Shown: positions 53,568 through 61,255 of the stretch, in pieces
Layout: every line of letters begins with the position of its first letter
Numbering within the stretch: the stretch's first letter is position 1
Origin: an uncultured Victivallaceae bacterium
Lineage (GTDB): Bacteria; Verrucomicrobiota; Lentisphaeria; Victivallales; Victivallaceae
Reading direction: 5' to 3'
Length of the DNA: 64,000 nucleotides
Assembly (NCBI GenBank): GCA_944392655.1
Contig: CALXXL010000007.1
Span: forward strand, 58,095 to 122,094
Translations under genes and position numbers: made by a program
The notes under the pieces: generated by a model
Told to the model about the DNA's origin: nothing
Databases searched by the model: none
Seen by the model: only the letters and a program-made list of their open reading frames with translations

Positions 53568-54461
53568 TCACCCCAGAGTATGATCTGCTATCAATTCATG
53601 GATAAGGGCGTTGATCCCTTCTGTGGTCGGCTCGATCTTTTTCGCTTCTCCACCGGCCAGAACGACACTCTGAATTGCCTTTACTTTGGTCGGAGAACCG
53701 GCCATACCTATGCGGGCAGGATCGGCATTTACCGCTTCAGCTGTAAGTTCTGCAATTATAAGACCTTTGGCTTCCAATGCCTTGATTTCAGCATCGGCAT
53801 CGGCGTTGCCGGTATAGGGATCACTGACCTTTTTATTGATTTCACTTTTGGTCATTGCCCGTTTATATTTCATGATGCGTTTTGCTGCCGGCGGACGCGG
53901 GTCATTAGAGTCTATGACCGTGAGCAGGCAGGGCAGGGGGCTTTCAAGAATTTCGTAGCCGCCTTCAATAGCTCTGCGGGCAACGATTTTGTTTTCCGCG
54001 AGTTCCAGTACCTCTTCTACATAGCAGATCTGTGGCATTTTAAGTTTTTCCGCCAGCTGCGGGCCAACCTGCGCAGTATCGCCATCAATTGCCTGGCGTC
54101 CACAAAGAATCAGATCAACCTTGCCCACCTTTTTCGCTGCACAGCTAAGTGCATAACTTGTTGCCAGTGTATCGGCGCCGGCAAAGGCACGGTCGGTCAA
54201 CAGCAATGCTTCATCTGCACCGCGGAACAACGCGTCACGAAGAACATCCGCGGCGGCCGGCGGCCCCATGGTTCCCACTACCACTTTGGCGCCGTAACGG
54301 TCTTTAAGTTGCAACGCCAATTCAAGTGCGTTCAGGTCTTCCGGATTGAAAATCGCCGGCAGGGCTGCACGGTTGACGGTACCGTCAGCCTTCATCGCCT
54401 CTCCAGTGATGTTCTGGGTGTCCGGAACCTGTTTTACAAACACGAGTACGGTATAACTCAC
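53568..54461 (-). CDS. etfB: Electron transfer flavoprotein beta subunit
   Basis: A 297-residue EtfB. Motifs VKQVPDTQNITG, DRAFAGADTLATSYAL and CGRQAIDGDTAQVGPQ are in order and are the form found in anaerobic clostridial ETFs, some of which bifurcate electrons. The C-terminal arm (KIEPTTEGINALI) reaches into EtfA in known structures. The start is GTG with AAGGGAGC nine bases upstream. It heads an etfB-etfA-acyl-CoA dehydrogenase unit, with a promoter candidate 60-90 bases upstream. Confidence 0.95.
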   Translation of the reverse strand: MSYTVLVFVKQVPDTQNITGEAMKADGTVNRAALPAIFNPEDLNALELALQLKDRYGAKVVVGTMGPPAAADVLRDALFRGADEALLLTDRAFAGADTLATSYALSCAAKKVGKVDLILCGRQAIDGDTAQVGPQLAEKLKMPQICYVEEVLELAENKIVARRAIEGGYEILESPLPCLLTVIDSNDPRPPAAKRIMKYKRAMTKSEINKKVSDPYTGNADADAEIKALEAKGLIIAELTAEAVNADPARIGMAGSPTKVKAIQSVVLAGGEAKKIEPTTEGINALIHELIADHTLG

Positions 54462-54523
54462 AGTTTCAGCTCCCTTGTTTTCCCGCTTTTACGGGCGTTT
54501 ATTTTTTTATAATTAATAAAAGC

Positions 54524-54551
54524 AATATAAAATCCACATACTATAGCACAA
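54524..54551 (-). promoter_or_regulatory. Possible promoter of the etf operon
   Basis: Minus strand TTGTGC (54546-54551), 16 bases, TATATT (54524-54529), 63 bases before the etfB start. The leader also contains a small stem CCCG/CGGG near 54482-54494. Confidence 0.4.
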
Positions 54552-54707
54552 TCATTAAAAAAAAACAGTTTTAAAAGAAAAAATATCATAATTTTAACAA
54601 CGGATAATGCAATTGTTTTTTGAGTAGTGATTTTATTACAGCATTGTTGCAATGATGTACAATATGCGGTATTTTATTAAAAATGGATAAATATAAAAGG
54701 TGGCAAT

Positions 54708-55313
54708 ATGAGTATAATAAAAACTGTTACAGTTGGCGAACTTGAGGAAAATTGTTATCTGGTACAGGTGAATCCTGGCGGGAGATTATTTATTATTGAT
54801 CCCGGTGCGGAGCCAGAGCGTATTCTTTCTGCTGTGAATGTATTTGATGCACCTGAGAAGGTTATACTTTTTACTCATGGTCATTTTGATCATATTGGAG
54901 CTGCCGGTGAACTGGTACGGAAGCTGGGTATAAAAGATTGCTATTTAAATTCCCGTGATCGCGAGTTGTTTTACAGTCGTGACAACGCCTGGCCGCCATA
55001 TATTCCGCCGGCAGAAAATCTTCCTGAAGTGAACGGTACAATTAGGTATCCGGAGTTTGAAACTATTTTTACTCCTGGACATACGCCGGGCGGAGTGTCA
55101 TTTTACTTTAAACAGATCCCTGCACTGTTTTCCGGAGACACTCTTTTTGCCGGGAGTGTCGGGCGAACCGACTTCCCCGGCGGCAATACCGGTGATTTGC
55201 TCAAAAGCATTCAGGAAAAACTGATGATTTTGCCGGATGACACCCCTGTCTATCCCGGCCATGGCCCAGCTACTTCCATCGGACGGGAAAAAGAGGTCAA
55301 TCCATACTTTTAG
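54708..55313 (+). CDS. Metallo-beta-lactamase-fold hydrolase, glyoxalase II-like
   Basis: A 201-residue MBL-fold protein. Metal ligands are in THGHFDHIG (HxHxDH), PGHTPGG, SGDTLFAGSVGR and YPGHGPAT, the complete di-metal set. The SGDTLFxxSxGRxD signature marks the YcbL/GloB-like subgroup of thioester hydrolases. Ribosome site AAGGTGG lies before the ATG. It is divergent from the etf operon, and its last 17 bases overlap the convergent gltS-like gene. Confidence 0.9.
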   Translation: MSIIKTVTVGELEENCYLVQVNPGGRLFIIDPGAEPERILSAVNVFDAPEKVILFTHGHFDHIGAAGELVRKLGIKDCYLNSRDRELFYSRDNAWPPYIPPAENLPEVNGTIRYPEFETIFTPGHTPGGVSFYFKQIPALFSGDTLFAGSVGRTDFPGGNTGDLLKSIQEKLMILPDDTPVYPGHGPATSIGREKEVNPYF

Positions 55314-56658
55314 CTTTGGTAATACGCCATGCGAAGAAACTGAGCATTAATACAATTATTACACTGAAAAGCCAGAATGGCAGCCATCCGCTGGAAAATA
55401 CCAGGGGGAGCGCCAGAGAAGTTATCAATCCTCCACCCATAAAAGGTTCATGAAGCAGTTGTTTATATCCGAATGCCTGTGATGCCACAGTTTTACTTTC
55501 CGGATCTACTGTGCGCAGCAGCAGAAGTCCAGTCGCGGTGACGCCCATGGATTGACCGAATTCCGCGATAGAGCGTTCAAACCATGCCTCTTTAAAGATT
55601 TTTGGTGCAATAAAAAGAACCATGGTTACATTCCACAATGTTCCGCATAATGCTAAAATCAGTAATGGCTGCCAGTAGCTTGTGACAACATCAATTCTTA
55701 TGGAAGCGACTGCTGATACTACCAGGAAATCCAATGCTGCGCCGGATATACGTTGCATCTGACCATGGTCTATCAGGGTTTCCAAGTGTACGCGTTCAGC
55801 AGTATTCTGCAGAATCAATCCTCCAATCATGCACAGCGGGAAGAGCGGAAAACTGGTCAAAACTTTTAAGTTATGCAGCCATTCCGGAGCTATTTTATCC
55901 AACGCACCCAAGCCGCTTTTTATTGCGTAACCAATTAATACGGCCAAACCAATCATGGCAATGTGCCAGGCCAATGAGTCAATTGAGTCGCTGAAAATAG
56001 TCTGTTTCCCGGCAGGCGGTTGTGCATCCGCCCGGTAAATCCCTCGACGTTCAAGTTTAGATAAATCTTTAAAATTTCTGATATTACCGATATATCCACG
56101 TCTGGCGGCAAAGTTGATCATAGCCATGCCAAGGGTAATGCCCAGAATCATGCCGATTGTAGCCATGGTAAAGCCCAGGTCTTTACCGGTGGCCCAACCC
56201 AGTTGATCAAAGGTCTGACTCAAGCCAGCAACAGTGCCGTGGCCGCCTTCAAAACCTATTTCGAGCAGATTGCCGAATGCTGCCGGAACACCGAACAGCG
56301 GCAAAAGAAAAAATCCGACAATTCCAAGCCCTACAGCATATTGTCCCCATGCCAGAAGCTGGCCGAAACAGAACTGCGGTGCCGCAAGCCCCCAAACACG
56401 TTTCAGGTTTGGAGTTGTCATTCCCAGAAAAAGCGCGGCAAATACGACATTGATGAGAAATCCAGGTATTTCATTCCATCCAGTGGTCCAGTGGCAGAGC
56501 ACATTGTTTTTATCCAGCTGCAGAATAAGCAGGCCGACCAGACCGCCGATTACAGATGATGGCAGATACAGACGTTGAAGAAGCGGAATCGCTGTACGAA
56601 GCGCTTTGCCTATTACCAACAGAGTACATAATCCGCAAAAAGAAATTATCGCATCCAT
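55297..56658 (-). CDS. Sodium/glutamate symporter family protein
   Basis: A 453-residue membrane transporter of the GltS (ESS) family with ten or more helices. LPSSVIGGLVGLLILQL near the start, GFEGGHGTVAGLSQTFDQLG in the first half, and FGQSMGVTATGLLLLRTVDP in the second half are the two conserved repeats of the family. By family knowledge it co-transports glutamate with sodium. Residue-level specificity was not assessed. It sits downstream of the nagB terminator, so it needs its own promoter. Convergent with the MBL gene. Confidence 0.9.
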   Translation of the reverse strand: MDAIISFCGLCTLLVIGKALRTAIPLLQRLYLPSSVIGGLVGLLILQLDKNNVLCHWTTGWNEIPGFLINVVFAALFLGMTTPNLKRVWGLAAPQFCFGQLLAWGQYAVGLGIVGFFLLPLFGVPAAFGNLLEIGFEGGHGTVAGLSQTFDQLGWATGKDLGFTMATIGMILGITLGMAMINFAARRGYIGNIRNFKDLSKLERRGIYRADAQPPAGKQTIFSDSIDSLAWHIAMIGLAVLIGYAIKSGLGALDKIAPEWLHNLKVLTSFPLFPLCMIGGLILQNTAERVHLETLIDHGQMQRISGAALDFLVVSAVASIRIDVVTSYWQPLLILALCGTLWNVTMVLFIAPKIFKEAWFERSIAEFGQSMGVTATGLLLLRTVDPESKTVASQAFGYKQLLHEPFMGGGLITSLALPLVFSSGWLPFWLFSVIIVLMLSFFAWRITKAKSMD

Positions 56659-56697
56659 AATACCGCCATCATTAATTTAAAATTGTTATCAAAAAAA

Positions 56698-56723
56698 CAG
56701 CCGGGCTAAAAATCACCCGGCTG
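56698..56723 (-). terminator. Terminator of the nagB operon
   Basis: 8-bp stem CAGCCGGG/CCCGGCTG with a ten-base loop, followed on the minus strand by seven T. It lies about 90 bases past the nagB stop, behind two other hairpins. Confidence 0.88.
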
Positions 56724-56736
56724 TAAAACATCATTA

Positions 56737-56794
56737 CTGCTTTATAAAGCAGATTTTTTTAAGGATATCCGGCAGGATTGCCATACCGGATATC
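56737..56794 (-). other. Two further hairpins in the nagB 3' untranslated region
   Basis: GATATCCGG/CCGGATATC (56764-56772 with 56786-56794), a perfect 9-bp stem, and the 16-base palindrome CTGCTTTATAAAGCAG (56737-56752). Both lie between the nagB stop and its terminator. On the plus strand the palindrome is followed by a seven-T run. They may protect the mRNA 3' end or be a small RNA region. Confidence 0.5.
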
Positions 56795-56814
56795 GGGTAT
56801 GATTTTTATTTTTA

Positions 56815-57606
56815 TTAAATATTGTGATATTTCTGCCACTGGGGTTCTTTTTCAAAGATCCAGTTGTAATATTTTTTGCCTTCCAGCAACGCACCGGCTT
56901 CTTCATCGCAGATTACCAGTGCTTTGTTGTGATACTGCAACGCCGTAGCGGAGATCATGCTAGTTACCGGACCTTCAACTGCCTTTTTGAGGATTTGAGC
57001 TTTTTCCGCACCGGTAACGAGCAGAATTACGCTCTTGGCATCCATAATTGTGCCTACGCCCATAGTGAAAGCGCGCATCGGCATATCTTCCGGTTTGTCG
57101 AACAAGGGAGCATTCTGTTCATAAGTTTCCGGGGTAAGGGCTTTAGCGCGGGTACGGCTGTTCAGGCTGGAGAGCGGTTCATTGAAACCGATATGACCGT
57201 CACGGCCGATACCGAGCAGCTGCATGTCAACGCCGCCTGCGGCCTTGATTGCTGCTTCATAACGTTCGCCTTCCGCAATCGGATCTTCAGCCATACCATT
57301 CGGGAGGTTTGTTTTGCTCTTATCGATGTTGACATGGTTGAACAGGTGATAGTTCATATAGTAACGATAGGAGTTTTTATTGTCCCCGGAAAGTCCGATG
57401 TATTCATCCAGGTTGAAGCTTTGAGCCTGTGAGAAGTCAAGCCCTTCTTCACGGTGCATTCTGGCAAGTTCCGCATAAACGGCTTCCATCGTGCGGCCGG
57501 TAGCCAGGCCCAATACCATTTTCGGGTTGGCACGGAGCTGATCGGCGATCAGTCTGGCGGTGAATTTTACCGCAGATTCAGTTGTCGGACGAATGATTAC
57601 TTCCAT
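56815..57606 (-). CDS. nagB: Glucosamine-6-phosphate deaminase
   Basis: Converts glucosamine 6-phosphate to fructose 6-phosphate and ammonia. 263 residues, full length. Visible motifs are LGLATGRTMEAVYAEL, FNLDEYIGL, and LGIGRDGHIGFNEP with the catalytic Asp, His and Glu. ALQYHNKALVICDEEA is near the end. AAGGAG lies ten bases before ATG. It is the last gene of the four-gene sugar operon. NagA deacetylase is not adjacent, so N-acetylglucosamine 6-phosphate must be deacetylated by an enzyme encoded elsewhere. Confidence 0.96.
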   Translation of the reverse strand: MEVIIRPTTESAVKFTARLIADQLRANPKMVLGLATGRTMEAVYAELARMHREEGLDFSQAQSFNLDEYIGLSGDNKNSYRYYMNYHLFNHVNIDKSKTNLPNGMAEDPIAEGERYEAAIKAAGGVDMQLLGIGRDGHIGFNEPLSSLNSRTRAKALTPETYEQNAPLFDKPEDMPMRAFTMGVGTIMDAKSVILLVTGAEKAQILKKAVEGPVTSMISATALQYHNKALVICDEEAGALLEGKKYYNWIFEKEPQWQKYHNI

Positions 57607-57636
57607 TTGAAGTTCTCCTTGAATAATGTTTCTTGG

Positions 57637-58548
57637 TTATTTGTTCTTGAAAAATTCAATAGTGGCGGCTAACCCGTCGCTGAATGTGTAAGATGGTTTA
57701 AATCCGGTGGCTGCTAATTTTGCAACATTAGCCATCGAATGGCGGACGTCTCCAGCACGTTCAGCAGCATGAGTAACCTTGCTGGAGGAGCCGGTAAGAC
57801 GGATAATGGTTTCAACTAACTCGTTGATTGTCTGTTTGCCACCGTATGCGACATTGAATACGCCGCACTCATCACTGGCGGCCAGATAGGCGTTGGCGGC
57901 AACGATATCTTTTACATAAATAAAATCTCTGGTCTGATCACCATCGCCGTAAACGGTTATCGGCATATTTTTCAATGCGCGTTCAATAAAGATTGGTACT
58001 GCGGCGGCATAAGCGCTGTTCGGGTCTTGACGCGGTCCAAAAACATTAAAATAACGCAGGCAGGCAACTTTGAGTTTGCCGAGTTTAGTAAACATATCTG
58101 CGTAATATTCACCATCAAGTTTGGTTATTGCATAAGGACTTTTGGGTTCCGGAAACATGGTTTCTACCTTGGGAACCACAGGATTGTCACCATAAATTGC
58201 TGCCGATGTACTGAAGCAGAGTTTCTTTACTCCTGCTTCTGCCGCCGCTTCAAAAACATTAAGCAAACCGTTGACATTTATATCAACGCATTCAGATATT
58301 TTCTCCATCGATTCCGGCACACTTATCAATGCAGCAAGGTGGAATACATAATCCACACCTTCCATCGCTTTCTTTACAATTGCCTTATCACGGATATCAC
58401 CTTGGATAAAAGTGTGTTCCAATCCTTCAAGATTTTTACGGTATCCGGTTCGCAGATTATCCAGAACTACAATTTCAGCTTTGCCCTGGAAGTGCTCCAC
58501 AATGTGACTTCCAATAAATCCGGCACCGCCTGTGACTAAAATTTTCAT
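57637..58548 (-). CDS. NAD-dependent sugar-nucleotide epimerase (GalE/WbpP-like)
   Basis: An extended short-chain dehydrogenase of 303 residues. NAD-binding GGAGFIGSHIVEHF starts the protein, and the catalytic YxxxK is in SPYAITKLDGEYYA. RYFNVFGPRQDPNSAYAAAVP and RDFIYVKDIV complete the family pattern. It most resembles UDP-glucose/UDP-N-acetylglucosamine 4-epimerases. In this operon it would interconvert UDP-GlcNAc and UDP-GalNAc or UDP-Glc and UDP-Gal. Which pair is used is inference. Confidence 0.88.
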   Translation of the reverse strand: MKILVTGGAGFIGSHIVEHFQGKAEIVVLDNLRTGYRKNLEGLEHTFIQGDIRDKAIVKKAMEGVDYVFHLAALISVPESMEKISECVDINVNGLLNVFEAAAEAGVKKLCFSTSAAIYGDNPVVPKVETMFPEPKSPYAITKLDGEYYADMFTKLGKLKVACLRYFNVFGPRQDPNSAYAAAVPIFIERALKNMPITVYGDGDQTRDFIYVKDIVAANAYLAASDECGVFNVAYGGKQTINELVETIIRLTGSSSKVTHAAERAGDVRHSMANVAKLAATGFKPSYTFSDGLAATIEFFKNK

Positions 58549-58571
58549 ATTATCAATCCTTTGGAATTTAA

Positions 58572-59672
58572 TTATCGTATATCTTTTAAAAGATTCTTCA
58601 TTCTGTCCATCTGCGATTCAATGGATTCTACTAATTTCAATTGAGTGCGGCAACGATCAAGATTATGCCCGTCGCGATGAACTTTGAAATAAACATCGCC
58701 CATCAAATAATCTGTCAAAAATCTGGTGCCAATTTCCATTGTGATCAGTTTTCCGCTGAACGGCAGGTATTCACGTTCTGCCTCGTTCAAGAAACATGCG
58801 GCGCTTGAGAGATAACCACGCAGCAAGGCTTCGAACATTTCAAAACGCATATAAACCTTGCTTAGATCCTGTTCGTCTTCCGCTGCCGGGCTCGTACCTG
58901 TGCGAACCATATCTCCAAAATCGTAATGTACTAATCCGGGCATAACAGTATCAAGGTCAATCACGCACACTCCGTCCATTGTGGTATCATCCAGCAGAAC
59001 GTTGTTTAATTTTGTATCATTGTGAGTGATTCGCTCCGGAATGTCGCCGGATTTGTTCAACGCAATCAGCAATCCGGCGTCATCTTCCCGGGAGAGAATA
59101 AAGTCAATCTCTCTTTCTACATATTTCCGCCTTCCCATAATATCTTCCTCTGCTGCTTTCTTTAACGCAGCAATCCGGCTTGGAGTGTTATGGAAATCAG
59201 GAATTACTTCAAACAATCTTTTGCCAGGTAAATCCACCAGATCCTGCTGGAATCCACCAAAGGCTTTGGCTGCCTGGTAAGCCATGTCTGTAGTTTCAAG
59301 TACGTCATAGGTGCGGGCTTTTTCAATAAATAAATAGCAACGCCACATATAACCATCCGGACCGAAGACGTACGGTTTGCCATAATGTGATAAAACCAAC
59401 TGCAATGTGTGCCGGGAATTCTCTGAAGCACCCTCAAGTTCGATTTTATTATGGATATGCTGGGTTACTCTGGAAACATTTTCCATCAGTTCCAATGGAC
59501 GGCGGAAAACATTTGTGTTCAGGCGTTGCAGAGTATAATGCAATAATGTACCGCCCTGGTTATATGTAATCTGGTATGTATCATTAATATGACCGGTTCC
59601 GAATGGTATTCCGGATACATAGTCACCGTAGATTTGAAATAAACTGCAGATGTTTTTTAATTTATCTTTCAT
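58572..59672 (-). CDS. NahK-like N-acetylhexosamine 1-kinase (aminoglycoside phosphotransferase fold)
   Basis: A 366-residue kinase of the aminoglycoside phosphotransferase superfamily. The region HYTLQRLNTNVFRRPLELME near residue 40 matches the NahK/LnpB family, which phosphorylates GlcNAc and GalNAc at C1. The catalytic loop is ITHNDTKLNNVLLDD, and the metal-binding Asp follows in VCVIDLDTVMPGL. No signal peptide. It lies between the nucleotidyltransferase and epimerase genes, 14 and 23 bases away, exactly the order expected for making UDP-sugars from free N-acetylhexosamines. Identity as NahK is likely but unproven. Confidence 0.8.
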   Translation of the reverse strand: MKDKLKNICSLFQIYGDYVSGIPFGTGHINDTYQITYNQGGTLLHYTLQRLNTNVFRRPLELMENVSRVTQHIHNKIELEGASENSRHTLQLVLSHYGKPYVFGPDGYMWRCYLFIEKARTYDVLETTDMAYQAAKAFGGFQQDLVDLPGKRLFEVIPDFHNTPSRIAALKKAAEEDIMGRRKYVEREIDFILSREDDAGLLIALNKSGDIPERITHNDTKLNNVLLDDTTMDGVCVIDLDTVMPGLVHYDFGDMVRTGTSPAAEDEQDLSKVYMRFEMFEALLRGYLSSAACFLNEAEREYLPFSGKLITMEIGTRFLTDYLMGDVYFKVHRDGHNLDRCRTQLKLVESIESQMDRMKNLLKDIR

Positions 59673-59686
59673 TTGCTCCGTTTCCG

Positions 59687-60586
59687 TCAGAAAAGTTTTT
59701 CCGGATATTTTCCTGCTTTTACCAAAGCTGCAATATTTGCCATTACAGAGTCCCTATCTTCACGGTAAGTTATACCGAACCAACTGTCTTGTGATACAAG
59801 CAGACGGAATTTTTCATTGCGCTTGTGGATTAGGCAGTCTGCAACATACGGAATGTAGAATTCGCTTTTTAATTCATTGCCGTGATGTTGAATAAATTCG
59901 GTCAGCAGTTCTTCCAAGGCATCAAAAAGAGATAGCTGAAACCCCCACATATTCATGGAAACAGGCTCTTTCCCTGTAAAAATAACATCATTACCGCTCT
60001 CTCTATAGCTGCGAACCATACCGGCATAACGTGCCAGTTTTGTATGTTCAACTACACTTTCGAGCGTATCATTTTTTACAGTACATACGCCACGCGATAC
60101 TGTTCCGTTTTCAGAAAGCGTATTTTCCATTACAAATGCGCAGATGGCATGTTCTGAAGTTCTTGCCGGATCGGCGAAGTGTTCAGCCAACGCTTTAAAG
60201 CCGTATGCTCCATAAAAATCGTCTGCATTCAGCACCGCAAATGGCGTATTAACTACATTGCGCGCTGCATATACTGCGTGGCCGGTACCCCATGGTTTTG
60301 CCCGGTCGGCAGGTGGAATAAAACCACCAGGCAGATCGTTTAACTCTTGAAACGCGTAATCAACATCAATAACCGATTCATATTTCCGGCCGACCTGTTC
60401 CCGGAATGGCTGTTCAATGTCGCGTCTTATGACAAACACCACTTTACCGAAGCCGGCTCGAATGGCGTCAAAAACAGAATAATCCATAATAGTTTCACCG
60501 GAAGGGCCTAATTTATCCAGCTGTTTCAGTCCGCCGTAGCGTGATCCCATGCCAGCCGCCAGTAAAACCAAAGTAGGTTTTTTCAT
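59687..60586 (-). CDS. Sugar-1-phosphate nucleotidyltransferase
   Basis: A 299-residue NTP-transferase-family protein. The N-terminal signature LVLLAAGMGSRYGGLKQ binds the nucleotide and metal. VLNADDFYGAYGFKALA contains the metal-binding Asp pair. It should activate a sugar 1-phosphate to an NDP-sugar. As first gene of the operon with the NahK-like kinase it most likely makes UDP-GlcNAc or UDP-GalNAc, like LnpC of bifidobacteria. Base identity (UTP or other) cannot be read. Confidence 0.85.
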   Translation of the reverse strand: MKKPTLVLLAAGMGSRYGGLKQLDKLGPSGETIMDYSVFDAIRAGFGKVVFVIRRDIEQPFREQVGRKYESVIDVDYAFQELNDLPGGFIPPADRAKPWGTGHAVYAARNVVNTPFAVLNADDFYGAYGFKALAEHFADPARTSEHAICAFVMENTLSENGTVSRGVCTVKNDTLESVVEHTKLARYAGMVRSYRESGNDVIFTGKEPVSMNMWGFQLSLFDALEELLTEFIQHHGNELKSEFYIPYVADCLIHKRNEKFRLLVSQDSWFGITYREDRDSVMANIAALVKAGKYPEKLF

Positions 60587-60725
60587 TATTTCTCTAGTCC
60601 TGCTTAATTAAAAATAAACTCAATAGATTCTGATTTTAACAGAAACAATTGCTTTTAATATAGTTCCATTACGTTGTGCTTGCAAATCATCTTGTGGAAA
60701 AAACTGAATTTGTTTCCATGAATGT

Positions 60726-60754
60726 TTGCGAATACTGTAATATTGGTGTATATT
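60726..60754 (+). promoter_or_regulatory. Possible promoter of yajC-secDF
   Basis: TTGCGA (60726-60731), 17 bases, TATATT (60749-60754), 50 bases before the yajC start. Three mismatches in the -35, one in the -10. Confidence 0.45.
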
Positions 60755-60803
60755 GCTGAATTATAGCTTGAAATATATATAATAAAAACGTTAAGGAGCA
60801 TAT

Positions 60804-61232
60804 ATGGAAGAACTTTTTATCATTGCTGATGGAGAAGCTGTAGCTGCAGCTCAGAGTACCGCCGCCCAGACAACCACTGTTCAGACCGTCTCGCAGGACG
60901 GCGCGTCTGCCCAGCAGGCAAATCAGCAGGCTGCGCCGGCTGGCGGCTTGATGAGTATGCTGCCGCTGATTCTGATAATTATCGTATTCATGTTTTTTGT
61001 CAGCAGATCTCAGAAAAAACAGCAGCAGCGCCGGACTGAAGCCTTGAATAAGATCATGAAGGGCGATCGTGTAATTACCAATAGTGGTGTTTATGGAACT
61101 ATCGCTGAAGTTAAAGAAGACTCTTTTATTCTTGAAATTGCTGATAAAGTACGTATTGAAATCACCAAGAACGGAGTAGCCGCGGCTCTTCCCAAAGAAG
61201 GTGAAGTCACTGCCGAAAAGAAAGATAAATAA
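60804..61232 (+). CDS. yajC: YajC, preprotein translocase accessory subunit
   Basis: A 142-residue YajC. A Q/A-rich N-terminal extension of about 50 residues precedes the single membrane helix (LPLILIIIVFMFFVSRSQKK). The cytosolic domain EALNKIMKGDRVITNSGVYG, then AEVKEDSFILEI, is typical. YajC associates with SecDF at the inner membrane translocon. AAGGAG is seven bases before ATG. The secDF gene follows 23 bases after the stop. The long extension is unusual; most YajC proteins begin close to the helix. Confidence 0.93.
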   Translation: MEELFIIADGEAVAAAQSTAAQTTTVQTVSQDGASAQQANQQAAPAGGLMSMLPLILIIIVFMFFVSRSQKKQQQRRTEALNKIMKGDRVITNSGVYGTIAEVKEDSFILEIADKVRIEITKNGVAAALPKEGEVTAEKKDK

Positions 61233-61255
61233 CTTTTAAACTATTTTATATAACG

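Noticed and set aside
53580..54512. A 310-codon plus-strand frame opposite etfB
   Set aside because: Antisense shadow of a conserved gene; translation resembles no family.
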